DNA from: Panagrolaimus kolymaensis
Lineage: Eukaryota; Nematoda; Chromadorea; Rhabditida; Panagrolaimidae
Assembly: GCA_028622995.1 (NCBI GenBank)
Contig: JAJQJQ010000028.1
Span: 2,666,001 to 2,730,000 of the forward strand
Length of the DNA stretch: 64,000 nucleotides
Direction: 5' to 3'
Both the position numbers and the translations under genes were made by a program. A model generated the notes under the pieces. That model saw only the letters and a list, made by a program, of their open reading frames with translations, was not told where the DNA came from and did no database searches. Below are positions 10,392 through 22,500 of this stretch, in pieces; position 1 is the stretch's first letter; each line of letters begins with the position of its first letter.

Positions 10392-13300
10392 TTAAAAAAG
10401 TTGTTGAGCTTTAAATTTTTTTGTGTTTGAAAACATTCGAAGTAAATATTCTGCTTCATCTTCTGGTGTCTCAGTGCTTGGAACCAATAAGTAATGGCCG
10501 GGTGATAAACAAAAACGAGCAGTAGCCTAAAATTTAGAGGATTGTTAAATATTCATGTTACGTATAAGCTAGCAGTGTACTTCACGAAGATCATAAAAAT
10601 GAGAAATTTCAGCAATGGGATCATGCTGTTCAAAAAATGCACCACATATACGAACGCCAATTGGAGAATTTAGTTTGTAAACAGCGAATCCGATGCGAAC
10701 AGATTCAAGCCCTTCACGAAGGAGTTCTCGACGAAACTTTTGCATCAAAGCAATGATAACTGTACATTTGTTGTTATTTTCTGCGGTTCCAGCGGAGAGT
10801 GAAAAGCAATATTGAGGATTATCAGCAAATGTATCTGAAAGTGAATTCACTCGTAACTATTTTAATAATTTGAAAAACAAAAAAATGATCACCTTCATTA
10901 TCTTTGCATCCGCCTGTAGTTCCTTCTTCATTATTCCATTCACCATGAAATGCTTGAGAAATCCATTCAACATTTTCTTTAGCTACATCAACAATGCCTT
11001 TGTTTTCAGAAAATTTATCCATAAATTCAGGTTTCAAATGACAGCATTCTAATGTATCAAAATTAGTCCAACAATCTTCATACAACAACCAAAATTCACC
11101 ATCCCGGCGATTGACAAATTTCATTCGACGCTTTTCTTTTTCCGTAATATGTAACCATTCAGGAAATTCATCCGAAAAAGCTCCAATCCATTCGTCCCCT
11201 TCATTGCCATGGGGGTTACGGACTCGCAAAAGTAATTTTCCCTTATGAGGGCCTTCAAGAATAATGTGTCTAGCGGTAATAGAATAAGCATGATCATGAA
11301 GTAATCCAGTTTCTTCTTCTTCGGCCTCCGGGTCGACATCAAAACCAAATAGGGCGCCCATTTTGTACCCATTTGATAACATAGTCTTGCTAATATTCTT
11401 GATTTTAAAGTGATCAGTGAGGCCTCCAGTTAAATCTTGAAGGGCTTCAGCAATAAATCCTCCATCAAGAGCTTCATAGGATCCATAAAGCTTCGCATAG
11501 GCCTTCTCTAAAAGCGAAGACCACATTTCTCGCTTACATTCTGAATGCATAAAATGAAGTTTGCCACGAACAGTTGGAAGTCGATCGTCTATCACAACGT
11601 CGACCCATTCGTTGTAGCGCCAAAATTGAAAATGGAAAATTCCTGCATAATTTTCACTGAAGCTTTGATCGGGTTTAACAACATGGAAGAAAAGCTCTTT
11701 TCTCAAAGCTAATATTGCTGCACCAGCAACAAACCAACAATTTCCGAGGCGTCCTTGACACACATCAAATCTATCTTCACCATCAACAAAAAATTGGGGT
11801 TTATCAACGAATTCCTGAAGAAAAATATTTTAGATTGTTTATCCATTTTTTTTTATTATTTTTTTACCCATGGTCTTAGCCAAACAATTTTATCTTCAAA
11901 TGATTTGCAGAAATATAGACTATCATCATTTATGGGAAATTCAGGATCTTCAAAAAGCTTTTCTTCACGAAGACATTTTTCTCGTTCAACATAGAAATCA
12001 AGATTGCAATTGGGATTTGCAGAATGGTCAGAATAAAATGGAACAGCCTAAAGCGTTTTTTTGATTAAAAAGACATAATTTTTATATATAAAATTAATTC
12101 TTACATTATTTTCAATTTTTCCATCATTAATATCATTCAAATATTTCACACCAATTTTACTAAGTGAATTATCTTTTCCACTTGTTTCAAAAATTATATT
12201 ACCAGCAATTCTTCCAGTTATTTCACGAGTTTCAGGATTAAAATGAAGAAAATAATTTTCTTTATTCAAATCCTTATTTTCAATGCTGCGGTGATTGTTT
12301 TTGCATTTTTGCAAGCCATGAGAAATAATTTGTTTAACATGAGCAACCAGAATTTTATGGAAACGATGTTGGGGGTTGTTGTAAATACTTTCAATGCTTG
12401 CTGAAGCACATTCATAGTTACCAAAATTACGTAATTTCAAATCCAAGCATCCCACTTCTAAAAAACAAAGAAGATATGAATATTTCTTATTTAGTATATT
12501 AATTTTTTTTAAATGCTTACTCCATAATGAAATAATGGTTAATTTTGCTTTCTCAAATGTTGGCATTTTTGCAGCAGCAGGATTTGAAAGATTTTTAGCT
12601 TGATATAGTTGATTGGACAATGGAGATGGTTGATGAAATTCATCATCCGAAGTGGGTAATTGAGGATAAAGGCTTAAATAACTAATTTGCAAAAAAAAAA
12701 TTTTTAATGGATTTTAAACTTACTTTGATTGTGGACGATAAGGAGTTGTTGTTGTTGTAGTATGTTTATTTCTAAAATGAATTTTGAGTAAATTATGAAT
12801 CAAAACAATTTTTAAGCAATTTTTAGGCTTCACGAAATTTTTTGTATGCTTTCGAAAAAGGATTTTATACTAAAGAAGCTCTCCACCATGTAGATTTAAG
12901 AAATCGGTATTTTTAAATTTAAAATATAATTGTAAAAAGCTGGTTCCAATCAAAATGACTCCACTTTATTTACCTTTATTTTAAATTCTAAGCTTTCCTA
13001 TTTCTGAGTAAGGTTTTTTCGAAACGATGATGCTCAATAATCAAAATTAGAAAAAAATGCTTTAGGCATAAAAGCAAATAATTCCCAGTAAAAAATGTTT
13101 TAAACGATTTAATGCCGTAAATTTTTAAAATTTGCCAATCTTTAGATTTAAAAAAAACATACTTTAAATTATTTGATGAATGATTAACACTTGGATTATA
13201 AATGCCCCAAGGTAACGCCTTTGGTGATGACTGGCTTGATAATGGCGCCATTGTAGGCTTTATTGTTGCACCATTGGTAGGTTTTCTATATTCATTTAAC

Positions 13301-13744
13301 GGTATGGATGAATTTGCTGATCTTTAATGAAAAAAAGTTTGTTTTATTTATAATTAATTTAAGTTAAAAATAATTTTACCTTGCATGATTTAACCCTTTT
13401 TCAACATCCGATTGATTTCCGCGAGATTTAGTTCGTTTAAGCCTTTTAAAAATATTGGAACAACAAAACCAAATGCATGCCAATAAAGCACACAAAACAA
13501 AAATTACGACCGATAAAATAAATAAAAATATTATAATTTCTTTTGGATCCATTTCTGAATTTCCTTTTTGCATTTGAGGAACATTTACCAATGAAGTAGA
13601 CGATTCATGATTATTATCAATAAATGATTCAACACTAATTTTGTTGAAATCATCTTCATTATTTGTAGCAATTGACTTGGAATTAACATTGCTGATGCAA
13701 AAGATGAAAAGGAATATAAACATCCAATGCATCGTTTGATACAT
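10392..13744 (-). CDS. Membrane-anchored calpain-type cysteine protease, 858 aa
   Basis: Nine exons (13744-13380, 13321-13163, 12771-12724, 12681-12521, 12457-12105, 12047-11868, 11814-10893, 10834-10581, 10526-10392) join with every phase matching, giving 858 aa. The calpain core is clear: catalytic Cys in 'CQGRLGNCWFVAGA', His in 'LLHDHAYSITARH', Asn in 'LLRVRNPHGNEGDEW'. It is preceded by 'CLREEKLFEDPEFP' and followed by a domain III/CBSW ('NPQYCFSLS', 'YDLREATARFCLSPGHYLLVPS'). There is no penta-EF-hand, so it is an atypical calpain. The first exon encodes a signal peptide (MHWMFIFLFIFCISNVNS), ~70 extracytoplasmic residues and a TM (IIIFLFILSVVIFVLCALLA) followed by basic residues. The protease would therefore face the cytosol on a type I anchor. 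The ~120 aa before the core are unrecognised. Confidence 0.88.
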
Positions 13745-16146
13745 CTAAAACTTTCCTTTATTAAAATTTTTTTGATAGTGGAACTATTGTAAAAAGCTAA
13801 TACAACGACGCGTTTATGTTTAATTATTTAATAAAATATAAATAAACTAAAGATTTAACAAATTTAAAACAAGCTTGGATGGAAACTTTTATTGATCCAT
13901 GTCAAAAAATATACGACGAAGAAAGCATAGAAAAAATAGAAAATACAAAAGGTTTGAATTAAAAACAAGGAAAAAATATTTTACATAAATATATAAATCG
14001 TCAAAAACGCAAATACGAGAGAAGAATAAAAAAATTTAAATAACTTTGGGTTCGCTCTTTCTTCTTTGATAAGGTTTAAAGCTTTTACCACTATTTACCA
14101 AAAAGTAAACCAAAAAAAAACTCTTTTTTATTCATAACAACAAAAAAGCTAACAATCTAATAAATCAATACAAAACACTCACAAAATACTCATATAGGGT
14201 TGGTTAACATTCATCAGGAAAAGTTATGGAAAATAGTCCTTTGTTTTTTGATTGTTTAAAAAATATTATGAAATCAATGAAAAAAAAAATGGCCGGTAAA
14301 AAGGTATGCCTTCAATTATCTATCCACATTTAGTAAAGCTGCTAAAAAGCTTTGTAACGAGAAAATATTCGAAACAAATCAAATCGATTTTTTTTTTGTT
14401 GATTTTGCCTTTTGCCTATAAATCCTTTTCTGACCTGCGCCGTCATCATACATTCATTTACTAAAGGAAAGAAAAAGAAACAAAGAAACAAAGAAAGAGA
14501 AAAAAGGCTGTTGAAAATTTACGATATCACCACGACTAGCGAATAAAAATTGTGCGATGTGTAATAGAAAGAAAAAAAAAGATAGTCCTAGCTTTCATTG
14601 TTGCGATAGCGCCTGTTTGGTGGCTCGATGATGAAAGACAAATTAAAAAAAAACACACATTAATCAAGTGATTTCAAAACAAGTAATTTACACATAAAGC
14701 TTTAGTAGGCCAATATAGATTACAATAATTTCAAGTAAAAAATGTATTAAAAATATAAAATTCCCAAGCTATGGTAAAGAACCCAAAAAGATTCTTTTTT
14801 TTTTCCTAACTTCATAAAAAAAAACAAAGCAACAATAACCCAAAAAAAAAAGAATTTATGAATCATTATAAAGAAAAGTTTGTTGGATTTTGTTTGGTAT
14901 TGATTAAAAAAAGAATAAAAGAAAAGTGAATAACACCAAAATTTTTTTAACAAAAAAAGATCCATTTTTCTTTGTTAATTTGATTTGTCTTAACCATTAA
15001 TTTAGCGTATTAAAACTACTCATTCTTTGAAAAGTTTTAATAACTTTAAAAGTCTACATTTAAAAAAACACCTGCCCGATATAACTTAAAAACTATGGCA
15101 AAAAAAATTGTAATAGAGATGATCAGAAAAATCGATTTTTTCTTTCAATGGTTTATAAAAAAAGGCACTACCTTTCTTTTTAGTTCGATACGATGCGACG
15201 ATGTCTGTCTGCTTGCTTATCTCTACACATTGCTTTCGTTATTTTTTTCTTTTTTTTTTTGCGCGGAAGAGAGCTGACATTTGCATCGTTGTCCATGTTG
15301 TTTAAAAAATTTCGTAAGTGACTTTTCGCTAAAAAAAGGGTGCCTATCTTTGATTTAAAATGGAAGAGCGCATTGTAAAAATCAATAGTTTTGCTCATCT
15401 ATAAAAAAAGCTTTTTTTGCCTATGCTATTGTTTGCTGTAATAAAAATGCTGGTGGAAGAGATAATAAAAAAACAGACAGCAGTTTTAAAGATTTTTTTA
15501 AATTAAAAAGGCTGGGAACATTTATTTTTTGTTACTAGCAAAAATGAAAATTTTTATTTTTGATGCTTTTTTTGGCAATGTCGAAAACATTTTTTCGAGG
15601 ATCGTTTTTTTCTTTGAAGTGGAAAGATTTTGTAAAAGCTGACGAGTTGTTACAAATCAAAATAAATAAATTTGTTTTTTATGTTCATAAATTCATACAA
15701 ATTATGGATATATAGTTCCAAGAAACTTTGCAAACAAATAAAAAAAATGAGGTTGTGGAAAAATGTAAACAATAAAATTAATTTTTGCTAGTTACTTTTC
15801 TCTTTCAATAATTTTGGAAGATAGCAGTGATAAATTTATGAAAATTTAGTATTCGAAAGACTATATTTTTTTGTTGATTTGATTTATGCCAACATCCATC
15901 ATTATTTAATTTTAAAAAAAAACTAATCCTACATTGTATTATTCTTTAATCTTTTGAAGCTAATTCAGCTGCTCCATCTATATCTTTTCACCTGTTACAT
16001 GAATATAAAAGTAAAAATTTCTATAAAGTTAGACCAAATAATCAAAAAAATAAAAATAAAATACGAAATTTATTAAAGAAATGTGGCATTTTTCTGCTAA
16101 AAAAAAGAAGCTTTTTACTTCAATCTTTAGTCGCAAATTTCGTTAA
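13745..16146. other. Intergenic 2.4 kb, mostly featureless
   Basis: AT-rich with many homopolymer runs. No supported exon or RNA was found on either strand. The last ~200 bp are the promoter side of the Srh-like gene at 16147 and contain an E-box (listed separately). Confidence 0.6.
15986..15996. promoter_or_regulatory. E-box (CACCTG) upstream of Srh-like receptor
   Basis: TTTCACCTGTT fits the WWYCACSTGYY-type E-box known from C. elegans chemoreceptor promoters. It lies about 150 bp upstream of the ATG at 16147. Confidence 0.45.
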
Positions 16147-17152
16147 ATGACTTCTTCAAAAGTTTTCCAGCCTCCAGAATGGTTATTAAATTTTTATTTT
16201 TGGTATTCTTATTTTACTTTATTTTTAACATGCTTGCTCACGCCTTTATTGGTTTATGTAATTTTGACTCAATCTAAAAATCTTAATACTTTTAAATGGT
16301 TAGTTTTGCATCATTCATTTTGGTGTTTGGCACTTGAAATATTTTTTGCTTTATTGAAACCTTTGGTTTTGACACCAGCAGCAGGCTTTCCATTAGGGTT
16401 ATTAAAAAATTTTGGAAATTGGAAAATCATTGCCATTGCGACCCTTTTTGGATTGGCATTGGGCGGAAATTGTGTTTCAAGTTTAGCTATGACTTTATTA
16501 TGTCGATATTTATTAGTTTTCCCTTCGAAAGTCACAAAATTTTTAAGTTTAAAATTTTTTATTTGGTTTATGTTGGGTATGACTTTAATTGGTTGGACAT
16601 GCTTGATATTTATGATAATTCCAAATTTATCAATTAAAGATGAAGAAATTTTTCAAGCTGCGATTGAATATAATCCATTTTTTTCCAACTTTGCCACTGA
16701 ACCATCGTTTCTTTTTATGCCATATGAAATAGTTAAAATTCCATCATTGGGAATATTCATAATTTTCTTTTATTTTATATTATTTCTTTTTTAGTTATAG
16801 CATTTTTTATTTATTCCGTGAAACATCAAACTACTACCTCTGTAACAAAAATCCAACGTTCATTAATTATTTCTTCAATAGTTCAAATTCTTTGCACATG
16901 CTTCTTTTTAGTTTCTCCCTTTTTGTTTTAGCAACGTTGGTTTATTTTCAAATTCCAAATTCTTCTGAAATTTTTTGCATCTTTTTTATTCTTTTTGTTT
17001 CTCATGCTTTTATTGAATTTATTGTGACACTTTATTTTGTTTCACCATATCGAAATTTTATAACCAAAACTTTTAACAAAATATTTCTAAATTTTAATCC
17101 AAAGCTAAAACCTACTTCGTTTATTGATACTACTACCATGATAACAGGGTAA
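16147..17152 (+). pseudogene. Srh/Sri-like 7TM chemoreceptor with two frameshifts
   Basis: This is an intronless paralog of the intact receptor at 46693-47688; the two share 'YSYFTLFLTCLLTPLLVYVI', 'LTQSKNLNTFKWL' and the C-terminal 'HAFIEFIVTLYFVSPYRNF'. The frame breaks twice. A T6 run at 16787-16792 needs one more base to continue into 'VIAFFIYSVKHQTTT'. A T5 run at 16920-16924 needs one more base to continue into 'FVLATLVYFQIPNSS'. No GT donor could explain either as an intron. Outside these points the protein is well conserved, with no stops. It is either a young pseudogene or an intact gene with homopolymer sequencing errors. An E-box lies 150 bp upstream. Confidence 0.75.
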
Positions 17153-17383
17153 AATAAATTTTATATTAGAAGTTATACCAAAGTTTGGGGTTATTTATGT
17201 TTTCCAAAAAAATAAAAATATTTTTACAAACAGAATCAGGTAAAAAAAAAACGAAGTTCAAAAGTTTAAAAAAAAGAAAAATTTCGACAGTTATTTAAAT
17301 GTGTATAATTAAAAAAAATATATCATTGTTTTATTCAAAAACGCTGTTTTTTCTCGATAATTGCTCTTTGCTTTGGGCATCAG
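17153..17383. other. Short spacer
   Basis: AT-rich, non-coding; contains likely 3' ends of the two convergent genes. Confidence 0.5.
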
Positions 17384-18969
17384 TTATTTTAAATATTTCT
17401 TAACAACCGATGCAAGATAAACGAATCTTTCTTCCTCATTTTCTACGGCGAATTCATCAGGGATTCCTTCAAATTTATCATCAATTTCAATAATACCTTC
17501 ATCCTCCATGTAATTCTAAAAAATATAAAATATTAATAAAAGCCTTTAATTTTTTCTTTAATATATACTTTAAAAAATTCAATAAATCCTTTAACTTTGC
17601 GATATCCGAAAGAAATTCTGCATTTATGAAACTTTTTAGAGATTGAATTTTTGTAAAGATGGATTTCTTCATATCCAATCTCAACCAAATGCAATCTGAA
17701 AAAAAGTTGATTAAATAATGGCTTTAGAAGGAAAAGATAACAAACTCAATTTCTTTTGATAAACCTTTTGAAATAAAGTGTTTATAAACCAAATCTATGT
17801 CCACACTCATATAATCAAAGCTAATGGAAATAGAGGGAAAGGGACATTTTTTAATATCAAAATATTTAATCAAATCTTTGTATTCGAAATTTTCATTTTC
17901 TCTTATGTCACCTTGAAATAATACTTTAATCCTAGCCATTTCACATGGAATAATAAAATCAAGTGAATGTAGTTCTGGATATTCTTCAAAACCATTTTCT
18001 GTATCAAAATAAAGTGAAACTTCATTTTCAACCATCAACTTTCTACTTTTCATTGCATTAGTATATTTACTTTTTGATTTAGCAATAAAAGTAAACTCAT
18101 TTGATCCTAACCACCAGTTTGTTGATCCAGAAAAACTTGAAACTTTTATTGGATATCGATCACTTTCATTTTTCATTGCTTTGCAAATCATAGATAAGTT
18201 AAAGGCTGTGTCGGCAGGAGATCGGCTTACAATTCGAGCCAATAAAGCATTCATGGGTGTATAAAATTTATTTTTGAGTGAAACAAAGCTATTGTCGTTG
18301 GGAAATGGAAATTTAATTGGCTCTAGTTTACGTGCACGCGATCCTTTGATTTCCATTGAAAGGAAATATTCAAATTTATTAGATTCAATGAGTGTTCGTT
18401 CTTCAAATGTAAAGTCGTCTTCAATTTCGAAATACTCTCCCATTTGTCTCCAATACTTTTTTTCAATTTGCGATAGAATGAAATCCGCGATTGAATTGAA
18501 AAAGAAATCACTGTCGAGAATACTCATATCTCTAATTATTTCAACAAGTTGGTCGTCATTAAGGCTTTTATAAAGACCCTCTTCAAATACTGTATCATGC
18601 TTATCTGTGGAGACAACCGTTTCATAATGATTTATTAGTTGGATGAAAACATCCAAACATCGTGCAGAACATTTGATGGTGAGGGGTTCAGTAACTTGAG
18701 TGAAACCTAAAAAAGTATGATATAAAAGAGTTATTTTACTCTTTGCCGAAGTAAGTTTTTTTTCAAGCTTTAGGCTTGCCGAAAAAAGGAAAGATTTAAC
18801 TCGCTAAATACCGGCGTGATTAAAATTTTTATCTTTTTTGATTAGTTAAAAGCTTACCATAGACATTCTTAAGCAAAATTGAAGCATCAATAATTTTTTG
18901 ATTCTCTTCAAATACTTTGCCATCATTTTTTGAACGAAGTACATATTTTTTAAAATCAGCTTCAGCCAT
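17384..18969 (-). CDS. SKP1-like protein fused to an F-box-like/FTH-like module, 443 aa
   Basis: Four exons (18969-18858, 18706-17746, 17695-17569, 17515-17384) join in phase to 443 aa. Residues 1-~145 match SKP1/skr proteins: BTB/POZ start 'KKYVLRSKNDGKVFEENQK', central 'YKSLNDDQLVEIIRDMSILD', and the F-box-contacting C-terminal helices 'FEIEDDFTFEERTLIESN' (usual NIKNDFTPEEE...KEN). The chain then continues for ~300 aa with a 'FPFPNDNSF' linker, an F-box-like helical block ('ALLARIVSRSPADTAFNL', 'ICKAMKNESDRYPIKV') and a nematode FTH/DUF38-like C-terminus ('EIELHLVEIGYEEIHLY'). SKP1 normally binds an F-box protein in trans within SCF ligases. Here the adaptor and the substrate arm appear to be one polypeptide. 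The join lies inside the 961-nt exon. The SKP1 half is confident; the F-box-like label is less so. Confidence 0.8.
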
Positions 18970-19124
18970 TATGGAAATTAAATGTTTGGGATCCAAGTTG
19001 AGAAATATGTCTTTAAAAAACTTGGAATTAAAAGAGTAAACTTTTTTGAGGACGATTTCTCTAATTTTGCGATAGCAAGCAAAAAATTTATTTACCCGGC
19101 TCAAAAAATAATCAATTATTATTA

Positions 19125-19145
19125 TTTTTTGGCGCGCAAAAAAAT
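19125..19145. promoter_or_regulatory. E2F-like palindrome upstream of SKP1-F-box gene
   Basis: TTTTTTGGCGCGCAAAAAAA is an almost perfect palindrome matching TTTSSCGC on both strands. It lies about 160 bp upstream of the minus-strand ATG at 18969. Confidence 0.55.
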
Positions 19146-19277
19146 GTTTGTAAGAATGGTCAGAAAAAAAATGAACAATAATGCCTACGAGGTAAATGGA
19201 ACAATTCAGTAAAATATTGCATTTTTAGTGTTTGATTTTGGTGGTGATAAAAAAATTATATACGAATTGTAAGCACT

Positions 19278-19568
19278 ATGGGACAAGGCGTAGAAGTTAC
19301 AGCAAATTGTGCCTCAGGTGATGATACAATTGATAAAATCAAACTTTAAGATGGCCAAGATATGGCATGGAAATTTAAGGATAATTTCGCTGGTACCATC
19401 CTTTGCTGGTGTTATATATCCACTTCGTATGAAAAAACCAAACATAGGAATGTTTACACTTTCAACCCAGAAGAAATGTCTCATAATTGGTATCTTCGTG
19501 GCGATGGAATTTACAAAGGCGATGAAGCAGATGGATCAGAACTTGAAAAGAAATTTGATTGGGATTAA
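19278..19568 (+). pseudogene. Plant self-incompatibility S1-like domain, broken copy
   Basis: The frame from ATG 19278 reads 'GVEVTANCASGDDTIDKIKL', then an in-frame TAA (19347-19349), then 'DGQDMAWKFKDNFAGTILCW' and 'SHNWYLRGDGIYKGD', ending in TAA at 19568. This follows the S1/SPH family: a beta-strand with C.S.DDD, W.F..NF.G.TL..C, then W....DGIY. Upstream of ATG, 'NYIRIVST' continues the first strand before another stop, so the 5' part and any signal peptide are missing. S1 proteins are small secreted proteins best known from plants (pistil self-incompatibility in poppy). In a nematode the copy suggests an ancient transfer or an overlooked animal branch. The premature stop makes it non-functional as read. 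Confidence 0.7.
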
Positions 19569-22500
19569 ATTCATGCAAATTTTCACCTTTCTAATTTCAA
19601 AAATTTTGTATAAAAAATGTGTAGTGAAGCATATATGTATATGTATTTATTCATTAATAAACTAATTTGCAGAATTTATTATTAATTTCATCATTTATGA
19701 ATGGTTAATTGAACCAAATTTCATATATATTTTAAAGTGTAGCTAAGAAGGTTTTTACACCTCAAAAAGAAAAAAGCAATATGTAGACATAAGAAAATAT
19801 TAATGAAAATGGCTGAGTAATGCTTTCTTCTTTTCTAAATTGCTTTGCAACCAACAGGTAAAATTTCAATCACCTGCTTTTTCAAAATCTCTTACCAACT
19901 TTGCTATACTACGTTACCGTATATTTTGTCTGTTATTTATTTTTTTGTTCCTCTTTGGTATTAACATTTCCATTTTATTCTCTAAGCTAAATTACTCATT
20001 TTTCTATTAAAAAAGATATACTACAAAAGTAATTGGAAAATAATATAAAGGAAAGAAAACACAGATTGCTCATCTTTTTTTATAAAGTGTTCGCTACACT
20101 ACAGTAGTTTCAAAGCAAAATGTTCTGTAGTTTGTGAAATTTTTATAGCTTGAAAATATAATACACAACTTTGTTACCTCAAATTTTCTATATGCTAGTT
20201 TTTTGGTTCCTGTTATTATCTTTAAAACACAATTTATTTGACTTTTTAAATTTTTTTTCTCATTCAAACTTTAGTTAAATTATTCACGACACTCAAACAT
20301 AATAACTTCATTAGCATAAATAATGTCTTTTTTACATTTTTTTTCTTTAAATTTTTGTTGACGCTTTTAATTTGGTTTTACACCTTTTTCGTGAAAATTG
20401 AAAAAGGGAAAAATGACAATTTAATAATAAATTATAAAAATGTCAAAAAAATTTAAATCTTAAAAAATATCATACATTTTATTTAATTTAAATATTCATG
20501 CTGCAACTTTTAGAATTACTAATGTTTAATTCTTGAATTATTAAACTTCAAAAAAATTATTAAATATGAAAAAAAGGTTAAAGTTTTTTTATTGTTGGTA
20601 ATAGTTAGTTAGTTGTAAAACAAAAAGTACAAATAAAGAAGAGGCAAAGTTCATAACTCTCTCTTGTAATAAAAAGAACAAAGTTTTTATTTACACTTTT
20701 ATAAATTATAATTTACAGTTTTGTGGCTTTTTTCCGAGAATAATAACCGCTTTTTGACTTTTATTCTGTGTTCGCAGTAAAAAGTCATGGAATCATAATT
20801 CTATTGTTTACAACCCTAACACAGGATTTAGAAAAATTATTGACATTTTACAAATTTACTGAACGGTTTAAGAGAATAGTTTAGCTAAAGACTATAGTTT
20901 GCTCATCATTTAAAGTCGACATTAAACCGTAAATCCACTACAGTAGCTTTTTTGTGTCATAACAGCGAAAAAGATTTTCCTCATTAAACCCGTCATACTG
21001 TATTTTTTGTAGGACTTATCAAATAATTAATTACAAGCATACACAATTTATAATAAAGTAATGAATAATAAAGATGTCGATGTTATAAAAAATATGAAAC
21101 GTTTCATCCGCTTTGATTTTGCTCATTCCATAAAATACAAATACACAAAGGTATTATGACCGAAGCGAAAAAATGGAAAAAACAAATTTGAATTAAATTT
21201 TGTTTTGATATGAAAATATTAGAAATATGTATTTGCATTGTCGCTTTTATCTTTTTTCTATCATCCATAAGCATCTTAAAAATACGTACGTTATGAATAT
21301 GTTTTGTTCGAGAAATAATAATGAGAATTTTTTTTTTTGCAAAAATTGAAAATAGAAAGATGGGTTTTTTTAAGCGGCTTTTAAAATCTTTTCACACTTT
21401 TTAAATTAAAGGTGCGTTCTTCTTGAAAACTGCCGCTCTAAACATTCTAAACACGTGGGTGTGAGTTTAAAATTTCAAAAAAAGGGATTGTCTTTGTCGT
21501 CGTCGTTTGTGTTGTTTGTTGTGAGGATGATAACGAAATTCTTCATTTTCACACATTCTCTGAGGTCAACAAATTTTTTTTAGAAAAAATGATTATAGTT
21601 GATGTTCTCTTTTTTTCCAAATTTCTTTACATTTTTACATACTTCCTCATAACTCACACCCATGCGCATCTATCTTTGTAGAATAAAATCAGCAACATTT
21701 ATTTTTTGCAGACATCCAATAAAAAATCTTGTTTTTTTAAGTGTGTAGGCAGGCTGACCTCATCCAAAAATAATTCTTACGTAAGGGTTTGGCCTTTTTA
21801 AAAAATATAAACAAAGTGCTTGATTTTAATTTGGTTTTTTTATGAGTTTTGTATTTTTCTCTAGATCCAAAGTACTTCAAATTAATATACGTAGAAAACA
21901 TATTTTTGGAAACTTTTAAGCAATTTTATTATCCAAATCACCTTTTTTTATTAAACTCAATCAAAGTGTCAAATTCATTTTTTCTATTTTGTCATACTTC
22001 GCTCTTGATAAAATTAAATACGTATTTAACTTTTCCCATTAAACAAATTTTTTTAGCTATGTTTCTTTAACGAAATTTAGCAACAACAAAAAAATTGTTA
22101 AATTAAATTTAAAAAGCCCACAAAAAAAGTATAAATAATAATGGGAAACGGTTGAAAATAATATCTGTGCTTTATGCTTTTTTTGGATTTTAAATGGTTG
22201 ATGTGGAATTGTTCGTTCAACCATTGCAGAAAAAAAGAAACATCCGTTTCTATTTAAGTTTAAAATAAATTCAGGAAGGTGTTAAGAATGTAGCCGCCGC
22301 CGTCTACATATTTATTTATTTTTTCTTAAACCACCCAGCTTTGCCGAAAATTTGTCATAAATAAACACTGTTGCCAATTTTTAAAACTTTTGAGGTTAGA
22401 AAAGTGTAAAATTCTAGCTTGGCGGGGGTGGCATGCATAGCCTAAGCTTTTTTTAAAATAGATCTCTAAAATTGGGCCTTCACTTTTGCGGTTGAGAAAG

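Noticed and set aside
14747..14965. Phe/Leu-rich open frame
   Set aside because: Translation of poly-A/T runs; no coding signature.
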